From Clostridium sp. TW13 (GTDB lineage Bacteria > Bacillota > Clostridia > Clostridiales > Clostridiaceae), in assembly GCF_024345225.1 (NCBI RefSeq), contig NZ_BROD01000001.1, positions 2,118,362 to 2,182,361 on the forward strand: a stretch of DNA of 64,000 bases, given 5' to 3'. Positions 28,132 to 36,716 of this stretch are shown piece after piece. Below the pieces are notes generated by a model that saw only the letters and a program-made list of their open reading frames with translations, did no database searches and was not told the origin of the DNA. A program made the translations under genes and the position numbers. How positions within the stretch are numbered: position 1 is the stretch's first letter; every line of letters begins with the position of its first letter.

Positions 28132-29224
28132 TTATTAATCTCCTATCTATTTCTTCAACAATTTCTGAAATAATCTGAGCCTCATCTATTTTATCGATTA
28201 TAGGATTAAAAGCAGCTTGCACAATCAACTTTCTAGATTCATCAAAACTTAATCCTCTACTCATAAGATAAAATAATTTATCCTCATCAATTTTTCCTGA
28301 TGAAGCCGCATGCTCACCAGAAACATCCTCTTCCTCACAAAGCAATAAAGGCATCGCCTTTGCTCTTGCTTCTTTCGAAAGCATTAAGCAGTACTCATCT
28401 TCAGCTCCGACACTGCCAGAAGCCCCTCTTTTAAAATCAATTGTTCCTTTGAAAGTTTTTTTAGCATTATCTTTTAGTGCACCTTTTGTAATTATATTAG
28501 ACTTACTATTTTCACCTTTATGAGTAATTACATAATTTATATCTATAAGTTTTTCATCCCATCCTAAATATACAGAATTTACTGTGGTTCTTGAGTTTGC
28601 TTCAAGTAAATCTCCATGATAATTGGTTATACTGTACTGCCCTCCAAGATCAATCGCTATAAAATCTACATTTCCTTCATTTTTTATATTAGAAACATTA
28701 GAATCAAAATGTGCTATCTTGTCACTTAGCATATTAACTTTAACCACCTTAAGCTGGCTGTTTTTTTCTGCAAATACGCTGCATATACCATTATGATATC
28801 CTTCTGTGTTATCTACAGATTTATACTTAATTATTATATTCGCTTTTGAATTCTCCTCACCTACAATAATTATATTATCAACTAAAGTGTTATTGTTACT
28901 ATCTAAATTAAACTCTACTACAATTGGATTAAATGCAACTGTGTTTTTTGATATTCTTATTAAGTAACCTTCATTATAATTATTTTTTCCTTGGTTAATA
29001 AGCTCTTCGCTCACTCCATAATCAAAAGTTTGATTATATCCATAATTAATGTGATTTTGTAATCTTTCTATAATAATCCCACTATCAGCTTTATTAATAT
29101 TTACATTGCTAAACTTTCTTATATTAGGCATTATATAACCTTTGAGATTTATATCATTTATGTTAAGCCAGCTCTTAGTCCTAACTGGTGTCTTATTCAA
29201 ATTTTCGAATTGCATTTCTTTCAT
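28124..29224 (-). CDS. sufD: SufD, Fe-S assembly complex subunit
   Basis: About 366 aa, a SufB/SufD-family right-handed beta-helix with an N-terminal helical part and a C-terminal SEIVEEIDRRL helix. Family marks: GLSFDESRKLIVQAAFNPI near the end and SSGKIDEDKLFYLMSRG. SufD forms SufBC2D with its neighbours. The ATG at 29224 has GGGTGAT before it; a GTG at 29233 in the same frame is an alternative. It lies directly after sufB. Confidence 0.92.
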   Translation of the reverse strand: MKEMQFENLNKTPVRTKSWLNINDINLKGYIMPNIRKFSNVNINKADSGIIIERLQNHINYGYNQTFDYGVSEELINQGKNNYNEGYLIRISKNTVAFNPIVVEFNLDSNNNTLVDNIIIVGEENSKANIIIKYKSVDNTEGYHNGICSVFAEKNSQLKVVKVNMLSDKIAHFDSNVSNIKNEGNVDFIAIDLGGQYSITNYHGDLLEANSRTTVNSVYLGWDEKLIDINYVITHKGENSKSNIITKGALKDNAKKTFKGTIDFKRGASGSVGAEDEYCLMLSKEARAKAMPLLLCEEEDVSGEHAASSGKIDEDKLFYLMSRGLSFDESRKLIVQAAFNPIIDKIDEAQIISEIVEEIDRRLING

Positions 29225-29234
29225 ATTTATCACC

Positions 29235-30644
29235 CTATCCTATACTTCCTTCCAACTCTAAATTGATTAAATTATTCATTTCAACAGCATATTCTAAAGG
29301 CAATTCCTTTGATATCGGTTCTACAAAACCTCTTACAATCATAGCTTTGGCCTCATTTTCACTTATTCCCCTGGTCATAAGATAAAATATAGCTTCATCA
29401 CTAATCTTTCCTATTTTAGCTTCATGCCCTATCTCTACTTCATCATTCATTAAATCAATTACTGGAATAGTATCAGATTTAGACATATTATCTAACATCA
29501 AAGATTCACAAGAAACCATAGACTTTGAGTTTATAGCATTACTATTTACTACTACTACTCCTCTATAAGTTGCTGAACCACCATTTTTAGATATTGATTT
29601 TGAATTTATTGTTGAAAATGTATTAGGTGCTGCATGAACTATTTTTGCTCCAGTATCTAAATTCTGCCCTTTACCTGCAAAAGAAACTCCTGTAAATTCA
29701 GCTTTAGCACCTTCACCTTTTAAAATACTCATTGGATATAACATTGAAATCTTAGATCCAAAGGAACCAGATACCCACTCAATAGTTGCATTTTTCTCCA
29801 CTATTGCTCTCTTTGTATTTAAGTTCAACATGTTCTTAGACCAATTTTCAATAGTGCTATATCTTAATGTAGCTCCTTCCTTTACGAATAATTCAACACA
29901 ACCTGCATGTAAATTTGTTGTATTGTATTTAGGAGCTGAGCATCCTTCTATAAAGTGTAGTTTTGCTCCTTCATCTACTATTATTAAAGTATGTTCAAAT
30001 TGACCTGCTCCTGGAGAATTTAATCTAAAGTAAGATTGTAATGGAATATCTACTTCTACTCCCTTGGGAACATATACAAAGGACCCGCCTGACCATACTG
30101 CACCATGTAATGCTACGAATTTATGATCACTTGGCGTAACACACTTCATAAAATATTCTTTAACTATATCTTCATGTTCTTTAATGGCAGTTTCCATATC
30201 AGTATAAATTACACCTTGCTTAACCAACTCTTCTTTAATACTGTGATAAACCACTTCAGAATCATATTGAGCGCCTACACCTGCTAGAGACTTTTTTTCT
30301 GCTTCTGGAATGCCTAATAAGTCAAAGGTTTTCTTTATATCCTCTGGCACTTCATCCCAACTTCCTTTTAACTTACTCTTAGGTCTAACATATGTTACTA
30401 TGTTATCCATATCTAATTCATTTAAACTTGGCCCCCAAGTAGGCATTGACAAGTTATTATATATATTCAGAGATTTTAATCTAAATTCTTTCATCCAACT
30501 AGGTTCATTTTTTTCTTTAGATATGATTTCTACAATTTCTTTAGTTAGCCCTTTTTGAGTTTTAAAACTAAAACTATCTCTATTTTTCACATCATAGATT
30601 CCTCTATCCATTTCGTCAATTTCTGTTTTCTTATCCAATGACAT
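29235..30644 (-). CDS. sufB: SufB, Fe-S cluster assembly scaffold
   Basis: 469 aa, the expected length. Seen: GIPEAEKKSLAGVGAQYDSE, GGSFVYVPKGVEVDIPLQSY, FIEGCSAPKYNTTNLHAG (conserved Cys) and ENEAKAMIVRGFVEPISKEL near the C-terminus. With SufC and SufD it builds [Fe-S] clusters in the cytosol. Second gene of the operon, 20 bases from sufC. Confidence 0.97.
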   Translation of the reverse strand: MSLDKKTEIDEMDRGIYDVKNRDSFSFKTQKGLTKEIVEIISKEKNEPSWMKEFRLKSLNIYNNLSMPTWGPSLNELDMDNIVTYVRPKSKLKGSWDEVPEDIKKTFDLLGIPEAEKKSLAGVGAQYDSEVVYHSIKEELVKQGVIYTDMETAIKEHEDIVKEYFMKCVTPSDHKFVALHGAVWSGGSFVYVPKGVEVDIPLQSYFRLNSPGAGQFEHTLIIVDEGAKLHFIEGCSAPKYNTTNLHAGCVELFVKEGATLRYSTIENWSKNMLNLNTKRAIVEKNATIEWVSGSFGSKISMLYPMSILKGEGAKAEFTGVSFAGKGQNLDTGAKIVHAAPNTFSTINSKSISKNGGSATYRGVVVVNSNAINSKSMVSCESLMLDNMSKSDTIPVIDLMNDEVEIGHEAKIGKISDEAIFYLMTRGISENEAKAMIVRGFVEPISKELPLEYAVEMNNLINLELEGSIG

Positions 30645-30663
30645 TTCTTTTCACCGCCTTACA

Positions 30664-31410
30664 TTACAAAGTCTTTTTATAATCTTCATAACCCTTTTCT
30701 TCAATTTCTCTTGCTAATGAGCCATTTCCTGTTTTAACTATTTTCCCATCCACTAGAATATGAACATAATCTGGTTTTAAATTTTCAAGTATCTTTGTAT
30801 TATGAGTTATTATTAATACTGCATTATTTTCATTTGAAAACATCTTAATTCCACTTGATACTGTTCTTACTGCATCAACATCAAGACCTGAGTCTGTCTC
30901 ATCTAAAATAGCTAACTTAGGTTCTAAAGTAAGCATTTGCAGTATCTCATTCTTTTTTTTCTCTCCACCTGAAAATCCTACATTTAAATATCTTTTTGCA
31001 TAACTAGTGTCCATTTTTAATTCCTTCATATTCTTCTTCAAATCCAAATCAAATTTTAAATGCTTTAATACACTACCTCCTGATGACTTTTTGGCTGATT
31101 TTAAAAAATTCTCTACAGTAATGCCTGATATTTCTTCTGGATATTGGAAAGATAAAAATAATCCTCTTTTAGCTCTTTCATCTGTCTTCAAATCATTTAT
31201 TTCTTCTCCTTGAAAAATAATATTTCCACTGACAACATTATATTTAGGATGATTCATTAAGGTATTGGCAAGAGTAGATTTTCCTGCTCCATTTGGTCCC
31301 ATTATTACGTGAATTTCTCCCTCATTTATCTTTAGATTCAATCCCTTTAATATTTCTTTGCCCTCTACTTCTGTTTTTAAATTTGTTATATTCAATAAAT
31401 TTTCACTCAT
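30664..31410 (-). CDS. sufC: SufC, Fe-S assembly ATPase
   Basis: About 248 aa ABC-type ATPase without membrane partner. Walker A GPNGAGKST, signature GFSGGEKKKNEI and Walker B LAILDETDSGLD are all present; the altered signature is normal for SufC. The ATG at 31410 follows TTAAGGAG with a 7-base spacer; an opening at 31428 lacks one. It is the first gene of sufCBDSU; no Rrf2/SufR-type regulator is adjacent. Confidence 0.96.
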   Translation of the reverse strand: MSENLLNITNLKTEVEGKEILKGLNLKINEGEIHVIMGPNGAGKSTLANTLMNHPKYNVVSGNIIFQGEEINDLKTDERAKRGLFLSFQYPEEISGITVENFLKSAKKSSGGSVLKHLKFDLDLKKNMKELKMDTSYAKRYLNVGFSGGEKKKNEILQMLTLEPKLAILDETDSGLDVDAVRTVSSGIKMFSNENNAVLIITHNTKILENLKPDYVHILVDGKIVKTGNGSLAREIEEKGYEDYKKTL

Positions 31411-31517
31411 AACCCTACTCCTTAACACGATAATTCAGAGTTGTTTACTCTGGTTTATTTATATCTTACTACTTTGCTAGGAATTAATCAAGAAATTTTA
31501 TCCTAAAATTTTCACGC

Positions 31518-31559
31518 AAAAAAATCCTTCGAGCAGATTAATCTACTCAAAGGATTTTT
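31518..31559 (-). terminator. Terminator of the fruR-fruA operon
   Basis: AAATCCTTTGAGTAGATT-type stem (minus strand) with a T-run after it: AAAAATCCTT pairs with AAGGATTTTT and AGATT with an adjacent arm. It lies 15 bases after the fruA stop. Confidence 0.85.
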
Positions 31560-31574
31560 CATATAAGTTATTTT

Positions 31575-33458
31575 TTATTCGTTAACTGGTTTCTTTAATA
31601 TTCCTAATAATAATGCTCCAACTACTGATCCTACAGCTAAAGCTATTAAGTATCCAAATGGATTTCCTATAACAGGAACAACGAAGATACCACCGTGAGG
31701 AGCTCTAAGTGTACAGTTAAATACCATTGATAAAGCACCTGCAACTGCTGAACCAGCAATGATTGAAGGTAATACTCTTAATGGATCTTGAGCTGCAAAT
31801 GGTATTGCCCCTTCAGTTATAAATGATAGACCCATTACATAGTTTGTTAAACCAGCATCTCTTTCTTTCTTATTGAATTTATTTCTAAAGAATGTAGTTG
31901 CTAAAGCGATTGCTAATGGTGGAACCATACCACCAATCATAACTGCTGCCATTACTCCAAAGTTTCCTGCATCTAATTGAGCTACACCAAAAACGTATGC
32001 TGCTTTGTTTATTGGACCACCCATATCAACTGCCATCATAGCAGCTAAAACTATTCCTAGTAATATCTTGCTACCTGCTCCCATACTTGTTAAGAAGCCA
32101 TTTATTCCTGCATTTATTGCTATAACTGGTGGATTGATAGCATATACCATTACAGCTACTATAGCTAAAATACCTACTACTGGATAAATTAACATTGGTT
32201 TTATTCCTTCTAAAGAACTTGGTAACTTGCTGCAAATCTTCTTTAATGCTACAACTATATAACCTGCAACAAAACCTGCAAATAAAGCTCCTAGGAAAGA
32301 AGAACCACCATCTCTAGCTATTAAACCACCAACAAAACCTACTGCTAATGCTGGTCTATCTCCTATACTCATTGCTATATAACCTGCTAATACTGGAAGC
32401 ATGAATCCAAATGCACTTTTACCTGCATTCATTAAAAATGCTGCAAAAGGAGTGTTACTACCGAAACTCTTAGGGTTAATCGCATAATTATCAAATAAGA
32501 ATGCTAACGCTATTAATATACCTCCACCAACAACGAATGGCAACATGTGAGATACACCATTCATTACTTGTTTGTATAAGCTGTGTGCAACTCCACCTTC
32601 ATCAGAGGATTCTGCTTCTCCATTTCCTCCATGATGATATACTGGAACATCACCTGACACTGCTTTACTGATTAATTCATCTGCTTTATTTATACCATTA
32701 GCAACTTTAGTTTGAAGTACTTTCTTTCCTTCAAAACGTGCCATTTCAACCTTTTTATCTGCTGCTACAATAATACAATCTGCATTTTTTATCTCTTCTG
32801 CTGTTAAAACATTTTTTGCTCCTTCTGAACCATTTGTTTCAACTTTTATTGATATCCCTTTGTTTGCCGCTGTTGTTGATAATTTTTCAGCTGCCATGTA
32901 TGTATGAGCAATTCCTGTTGGGCAAGCTGTAACTGCTAAAACTTTATATTTTTGCTTATCATTCATAGTTTCCCCGTCCCCTTTTAATTCTTCTGCGAAT
33001 TTCTCTTTTTCTTTAGTATCAATTAAATCTAAAAATTCTTTTTGAGATTTTGAATTAATTAATGAATTTTTAAATTGTTCATCCATCAAAATAGTAGACA
33101 ATCTTGCTAACAACTGTAGATGAGTATCATTCTTTCCTTCTGGTACTGCTATCATAAAGAATAAATGTGAAGGCATATCATCTAATGCTTCATAATCTAC
33201 TCCTTGTTTGCTTACTGCTGCTACCAAAGTAGCCTTAGTTACTGCATTACTCTTACCATGTGGTATAGCAATACCTTCCCCTATCCCTGTTGTACTTAAT
33301 GCTTCTCTGTCCAAAATAGCTTTTTTATAGGTTTGTTTATCCTTAATATTTCCAGTTTTGTGCATTAAGTCTACTAATTTATCTATGGCATCTCTCTTTG
33401 ATGATGGATTAAAATTTAAGTCAATTGAATTAGATTTTAATAAATCCACTATACGCAT
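31575..33458 (-). CDS. fruA: Fructose-type PTS transporter, IIA-IIB-IIC fusion
   Basis: 627 aa. IIA (about 1-150) with phospho-His67 in AIPHGK; IIB (about 168-265) with phospho-Cys179 in TACPTGIAHTYMA; IIC (about 290-625) with eight or more membrane helices. It imports fructose (or a related hexose) as the 1-phosphate. It is 22 bases downstream of its DeoR-type regulator. The usual fruK between them is absent, so 1-phosphofructokinase must be encoded elsewhere or the sugar differs. Confidence 0.93.
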   Translation of the reverse strand: MRIVDLLKSNSIDLNFNPSSKRDAIDKLVDLMHKTGNIKDKQTYKKAILDREALSTTGIGEGIAIPHGKSNAVTKATLVAAVSKQGVDYEALDDMPSHLFFMIAVPEGKNDTHLQLLARLSTILMDEQFKNSLINSKSQKEFLDLIDTKEKEKFAEELKGDGETMNDKQKYKVLAVTACPTGIAHTYMAAEKLSTTAANKGISIKVETNGSEGAKNVLTAEEIKNADCIIVAADKKVEMARFEGKKVLQTKVANGINKADELISKAVSGDVPVYHHGGNGEAESSDEGGVAHSLYKQVMNGVSHMLPFVVGGGILIALAFLFDNYAINPKSFGSNTPFAAFLMNAGKSAFGFMLPVLAGYIAMSIGDRPALAVGFVGGLIARDGGSSFLGALFAGFVAGYIVVALKKICSKLPSSLEGIKPMLIYPVVGILAIVAVMVYAINPPVIAINAGINGFLTSMGAGSKILLGIVLAAMMAVDMGGPINKAAYVFGVAQLDAGNFGVMAAVMIGGMVPPLAIALATTFFRNKFNKKERDAGLTNYVMGLSFITEGAIPFAAQDPLRVLPSIIAGSAVAGALSMVFNCTLRAPHGGIFVVPVIGNPFGYLIALAVGSVVGALLLGILKKPVNE

Positions 33459-33480
33459 CTTTTTTCCCCCTTCTCATTAT

Positions 33481-34230
33481 TTAAATGAATTTGTTAGTTT
33501 GAATAACTTCCGCATCATAATTTACGTCATTTAATTCATCGGTTATCATTATTGCATCTTGTAACTTACAGAAAGTAATAAAACTTGTTTCCTCAAACTT
33601 AGAACTATCTACCAATATATAAGTTTTTGCACATCTTCTAATTGCTTCTTTTTTTACCATTGCTTCATTAATGTCTGGAGTAGTATACCCACTATTTACA
33701 CTTACACCATTGGCTCCAAAAAATCCTTTAGAAAAGTTATATGATTGTAAATTTTGTACTGCAGTAATACCTACAACTGCTTCTGTTACAGCTTTGATTT
33801 CACCACCTAAAATATGAACCTTAATATTTTTTTCTAATAGACTTTTAGCATGCCCAATTCCATTAGTTACTACTGTAATATTTTTTGCTGTTATATAATC
33901 TATAATAATTTCGGTTGTTGTTCCAGCATCCAAAAATATCACATCGTTATCCTTAATTAGACTGGCAGCATATTTTGCTATAACTGTCTTGTTTTTAATA
34001 TTTATACCTTTTCTAATTGAAACTTTGAAATCATTTTTTGAGTAATTGTCTTCAAGGAGTACCGCGCCTCCATGTACCTTTTTTAATTTACCTTGCTTGT
34101 GCAATGAATTTAGATCTCTTCTAATGGTTGATTCTGAAGTTTGTAAACTGGTTATTAACTCATTTACTGATACTATACCATCCAACTTTAATTTCTCTAG
34201 GATGATCTGGTATCTTTCCTCTGTTAGCAT
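33481..34230 (-). CDS. DeoR-family transcriptional regulator of the fru operon
   Basis: About 249 aa. Helix-turn-helix at about 1-57 (LTEERYQIILEKLKLDG, ESTIRRDLNSLHKQGKL), KVHGG hinge, then a DeoR sugar-phosphate sensor domain with DAGTTTE and VTNGI. It probably releases DNA on binding a phosphosugar such as fructose 1-phosphate. The ATG at 34230 is required because the promoter hexamers occupy 34252-34280; the upstream in-frame extension to 34284 would run through them. Confidence 0.92.
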   Translation of the reverse strand: MLTEERYQIILEKLKLDGIVSVNELITSLQTSESTIRRDLNSLHKQGKLKKVHGGAVLLEDNYSKNDFKVSIRKGINIKNKTVIAKYAASLIKDNDVIFLDAGTTTEIIIDYITAKNITVVTNGIGHAKSLLEKNIKVHILGGEIKAVTEAVVGITAVQNLQSYNFSKGFFGANGVSVNSGYTTPDINEAMVKKEAIRRCAKTYILVDSSKFEETSFITFCKLQDAIMITDELNDVNYDAEVIQTNKFI

Positions 34231-34251
34231 TTTTATCACTTCCTTGATTAA

Positions 34252-34280
34252 ATAATACACCGCATGTAAACGTTTGTCAA
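34252..34280 (-). promoter_or_regulatory. fruR promoter with candidate cre site
   Basis: Minus-strand -35 TTGACA (34280-34275), 17-base spacer, -10 TATTAT (34257-34252). TGTAAACGTTTGTCA on the plus strand (34265-34279) resembles a CcpA cre half-dyad centred on AAACGTTT and overlaps the -35. Catabolite repression is inferred. Confidence 0.7.
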
Positions 34281-34304
34281 CCATTTTTGTTCAAAATCTT
34301 TTAT

Positions 34305-34380
34305 AAAAAATCATTTTCATTCAAATCTTTTCAACTTTAATGATTTTTTATGATTTCTTGCATGATAAAATCATTTTTAT
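34305..34380. repeat. Cluster of AAAATCATT/AATGATTTT inverted repeats upstream of fruR
   Basis: AAAAAATCATT (34305-34315) and AATGATTTTTT (34339-34349) are perfect inverted copies; TGATTTC and TGATAAAATCATTTTTAT follow to 34380. The cluster starts about 25 bases upstream of the -35. It could be a DeoR-type operator array. Confidence 0.45.
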
Positions 34381-34413
34381 CCATCACATCTTTCATTTAA
34401 TACTTAGCATAGT

Positions 34414-34462
34414 AAAATAAAAAAATACTAGAAAGCAGTTAGGTAACTCTACTTTTTAGTAT
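34414..34462 (-). terminator. Terminator of the pyruvate-kinase-like gene
   Basis: ATACTA/TAGTAT, AAAG/CTTT and AGTT/AACT pair in order around an ACCT loop, followed on the minus strand by seven T residues. Confidence 0.75.
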
Positions 34463-34479
34463 CTTTAACTAATAAAAAT

Positions 34480-35520
34480 TTATACCTTCTTTTTAATTAT
34501 TGAATAATAATACTTACTAGCACGTACTATATTTCTCACAGATTCTATGCTATTATTCTGAACGGTTGTTTCTGATGCAAGCAAAAATCCGCCAACTCCA
34601 TTTTTTACCATTATGAAAATATCATTCATTTCTGCAATTGATGGTTTGCCTTTTATAGCTACTGATTCCATTAAATCTGTAGCCACTATAAGCTTCTTTC
34701 CTGAATTGTATAAGTCCCTGCATACACCCCATTGATATATTGGCAAATTAATAAGCCCACCTTCTGCAACCATGTCCCCTCTTCCAAAGACTATTGTATC
34801 AATTTCATCACTTATTTTTTTTATATTATTTACGCCTTCTTTAGTTTCAATTTTAGCCCATATTTCTATATCTCTTTTTGCTGCTTTTGTTTTTTTGTAT
34901 ATTATTTTCTTATATTCCTGAACATCTAACTGTGAAGATATAAACGAAAGTAAAACTATATCTATTTTGTTATCAATTAAGAACTGTATATCATCCATAT
35001 CTCTTTTAGGAATACTCATTTTATCTCTATCAATTCCTGCTATAGTGCAGCTTTTTCCTTTTGTAATATATAAACTATTAACAGCTTCACAATTTAATAT
35101 ACTTCCTTTTTTCTCTAAGATTTTAATCTCATACCTGCCATCTTTAACAAAAATGCTTTTTGTAGTTATATGATTTACTAAATCACTACTTATGTTTAAT
35201 GGAACTACCTTAATGTTTCTTTCTAAAAATATATGATTTAAATTACAATAATCCTCCTCAGCACAAAAAACTAGACGTTCCTTTTTATATATTTTAAAAC
35301 TTTCTTCTAACATGTCAGATACTCTTATCTTTTTTCCTGTCAGATCCCCTATTATCTTTATATTTGGACATTGTAGCTTAATAAATTTAACAACTTTTAT
35401 TATAGTTTCTTTATCCATATGTGATAAATTAATTCTAAATGCATTAACACCTTCATTTATCATATCTACTATTTGCTTCTCTCCAACAGTCCTAGGACCT
35501 AATGTAGCCACTATGTACAT
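34480..35520 (-). CDS. Truncated, divergent pyruvate-kinase-like protein
   Basis: 346 aa against about 470-590 for pyruvate kinase: the barrel and a small B domain are present, but the C-terminal effector domain is missing. Kept residues include Arg29/Asn31/Ser33 (FRINLSHM), Asp59 and Arg66 (GDLTGKKIRV in place of DTKGPEIRT), Lys223/Glu225 (AKIETKEG), Asp249 (GRGDM) and Thr281 (VATDLMES). The usual KGVNLP segment is replaced by DRDKMSIP. It could be a PK paralogue without allostery or act on another enol-phosphate. It has its own terminator and lies upstream of, but apart from, the fru operon. Confidence 0.75.
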   Translation of the reverse strand: MYIVATLGPRTVGEKQIVDMINEGVNAFRINLSHMDKETIIKVVKFIKLQCPNIKIIGDLTGKKIRVSDMLEESFKIYKKERLVFCAEEDYCNLNHIFLERNIKVVPLNISSDLVNHITTKSIFVKDGRYEIKILEKKGSILNCEAVNSLYITKGKSCTIAGIDRDKMSIPKRDMDDIQFLIDNKIDIVLLSFISSQLDVQEYKKIIYKKTKAAKRDIEIWAKIETKEGVNNIKKISDEIDTIVFGRGDMVAEGGLINLPIYQWGVCRDLYNSGKKLIVATDLMESVAIKGKPSIAEMNDIFIMVKNGVGGFLLASETTVQNNSIESVRNIVRASKYYYSIIKKKV

Positions 35521-35598
35521 AGTCTCCCCCTAAAAACATTATTTATATAATGTTTATTATGGAAGACTTTGATTTATACATTTTATATTGATATTCGA

Positions 35599-36039
35599 TC
35601 AATCATTAATACATGAAAGTGCATTAACCAATTTTTCAGCTATTTCATTTCTTGCACTCTTATCCCCAATTCTAACTTCTAAAATAATTACTGGAGAATC
35701 TATATGCTTTATCAAATATAGCTTATCTCCATTTTCTATTACTATATCTTGAAATCCTGCCTCTTTTAATTTTTCACCAATGCTTTCAACCAACTCCATG
35801 CCTACCTTTTTAAACCCTGTTACTATTTTTAATTCATGTGTTTTTTCAGTGCTCAAATCTATTTGTACATATACATCTATCTTTGTTTGATTTGCTAAAA
35901 TCGCCTTTTTCATTATTGCTTCTCCAAGTATCGGAACACCATTATCTGTACAATTTATTATATTGTGTCCTTTTTTCTTCAAACCTTCTTTAATTATATT
36001 TCCAAAATATTCATCCTTTATATCTATTCCATATTTCAT
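35599..36039 (-). CDS. Degenerate N-acetylmuramoyl-L-alanine amidase-fold protein (Amidase_3-like)
   Basis: 146 aa. The start MKYGIDI, the segment IDVYVQIDLS and the late PVIILEVRIGD align by eye with clostridial Amidase_3 enzymes (MKYGIDIGHN, VDVYVSIHFN, PAILVECCFC). The first zinc His is absent (Lys8-Asp9 replaces GH), the second is Asp61, and the middle Glu is not evident; the catalytic-type Glu121 remains. It has no signal peptide. Hydrolysis of peptidoglycan is therefore unlikely, and a binding or scaffolding role is possible. The match is by pattern only. Confidence 0.55.
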   Translation of the reverse strand: MKYGIDIKDEYFGNIIKEGLKKKGHNIINCTDNGVPILGEAIMKKAILANQTKIDVYVQIDLSTEKTHELKIVTGFKKVGMELVESIGEKLKEAGFQDIVIENGDKLYLIKHIDSPVIILEVRIGDKSARNEIAEKLVNALSCIND

Positions 36040-36152
36040 TTTATACCTCTATTCATGGTTTTATAATATATCCTATTCAAAAATATTATGTAAGTTCTTT
36101 TTTAAAATTTTTTGCATATTATATATAGAAATTCTCCGAAAGGACTGATTAA

Positions 36153-36632
36153 ATGAAGAAACTGTTCTACTGCTTGATTGTAATTTTCTCAATTGTAACC
36201 CTTGAAGGCTGTTCAAACACAAAATTTATATCTTTCGAAAAAAAGCCTTCAAATTCATACTACTGTGATGAGCTCTCTAATCTTATTAATTCAAATTCTT
36301 ATAACTTAAAAATACTAGACTTAAATATGTATAAACAGAAAGAAATCTCTAATGAAGAAAAAAAAGTATTAATTGATTTCTTTAAACATATGGATAAAAA
36401 AAAGAACATAATCACTAATACTGGAAATGACATTTCTAATGAAAAAATTCAGTACAAAATGTTTATTGAAGCAAACAGCCAGAAATATGTTATTAATATA
36501 TACAATGATAAATATTGTGCTGTTCATCCTTGGGATGGTGAATTTGTTGAGGATTATATTGATTCTGATGGTATCCCTAGAAATTATAATCTTTATGGTT
36601 TTTGTAAATATATATTTAGAGAATATCTTTAA
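36153..36632 (+). CDS. Hypothetical lipoprotein
   Basis: 159 aa. A lipoprotein signal is clear: MKKLFYCLIVIFSIVTLEGC with the lipobox Cys at residue 20, so the mature protein should be fixed to the outer membrane leaflet. The rest is polar and Lys/Asn-rich, with a YVINIYNDKYCAVHPWDGEF segment that suggests a small beta-sheet domain. No family was recognised. AAAGGACTG ribosome site. It may be a single gene; the next gene starts 84 bases later. Confidence 0.65.
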   Translation: MKKLFYCLIVIFSIVTLEGCSNTKFISFEKKPSNSYYCDELSNLINSNSYNLKILDLNMYKQKEISNEEKKVLIDFFKHMDKKKNIITNTGNDISNEKIQYKMFIEANSQKYVINIYNDKYCAVHPWDGEFVEDYIDSDGIPRNYNLYGFCKYIFREYL

Positions 36633-36716
36633 AATAATTTAGAATTTGAATCTTATCTCTAATTTTATTTTTAATTTTTGTTTAGTTATTATATACTATT
36701 TAAAAAGGAGATGAGA

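Noticed and set aside
34231-34284. N-terminal extension of the DeoR-family regulator
   Set aside because: It would encode protein through a TTGACA-N17-TATTAT promoter; the family start and ribosome site fit ATG 34230.
36427-36642. 71-residue frame overlapping the lipoprotein gene
   Set aside because: Different frame inside a gene with a clear lipobox and ribosome site; it is a shadow.
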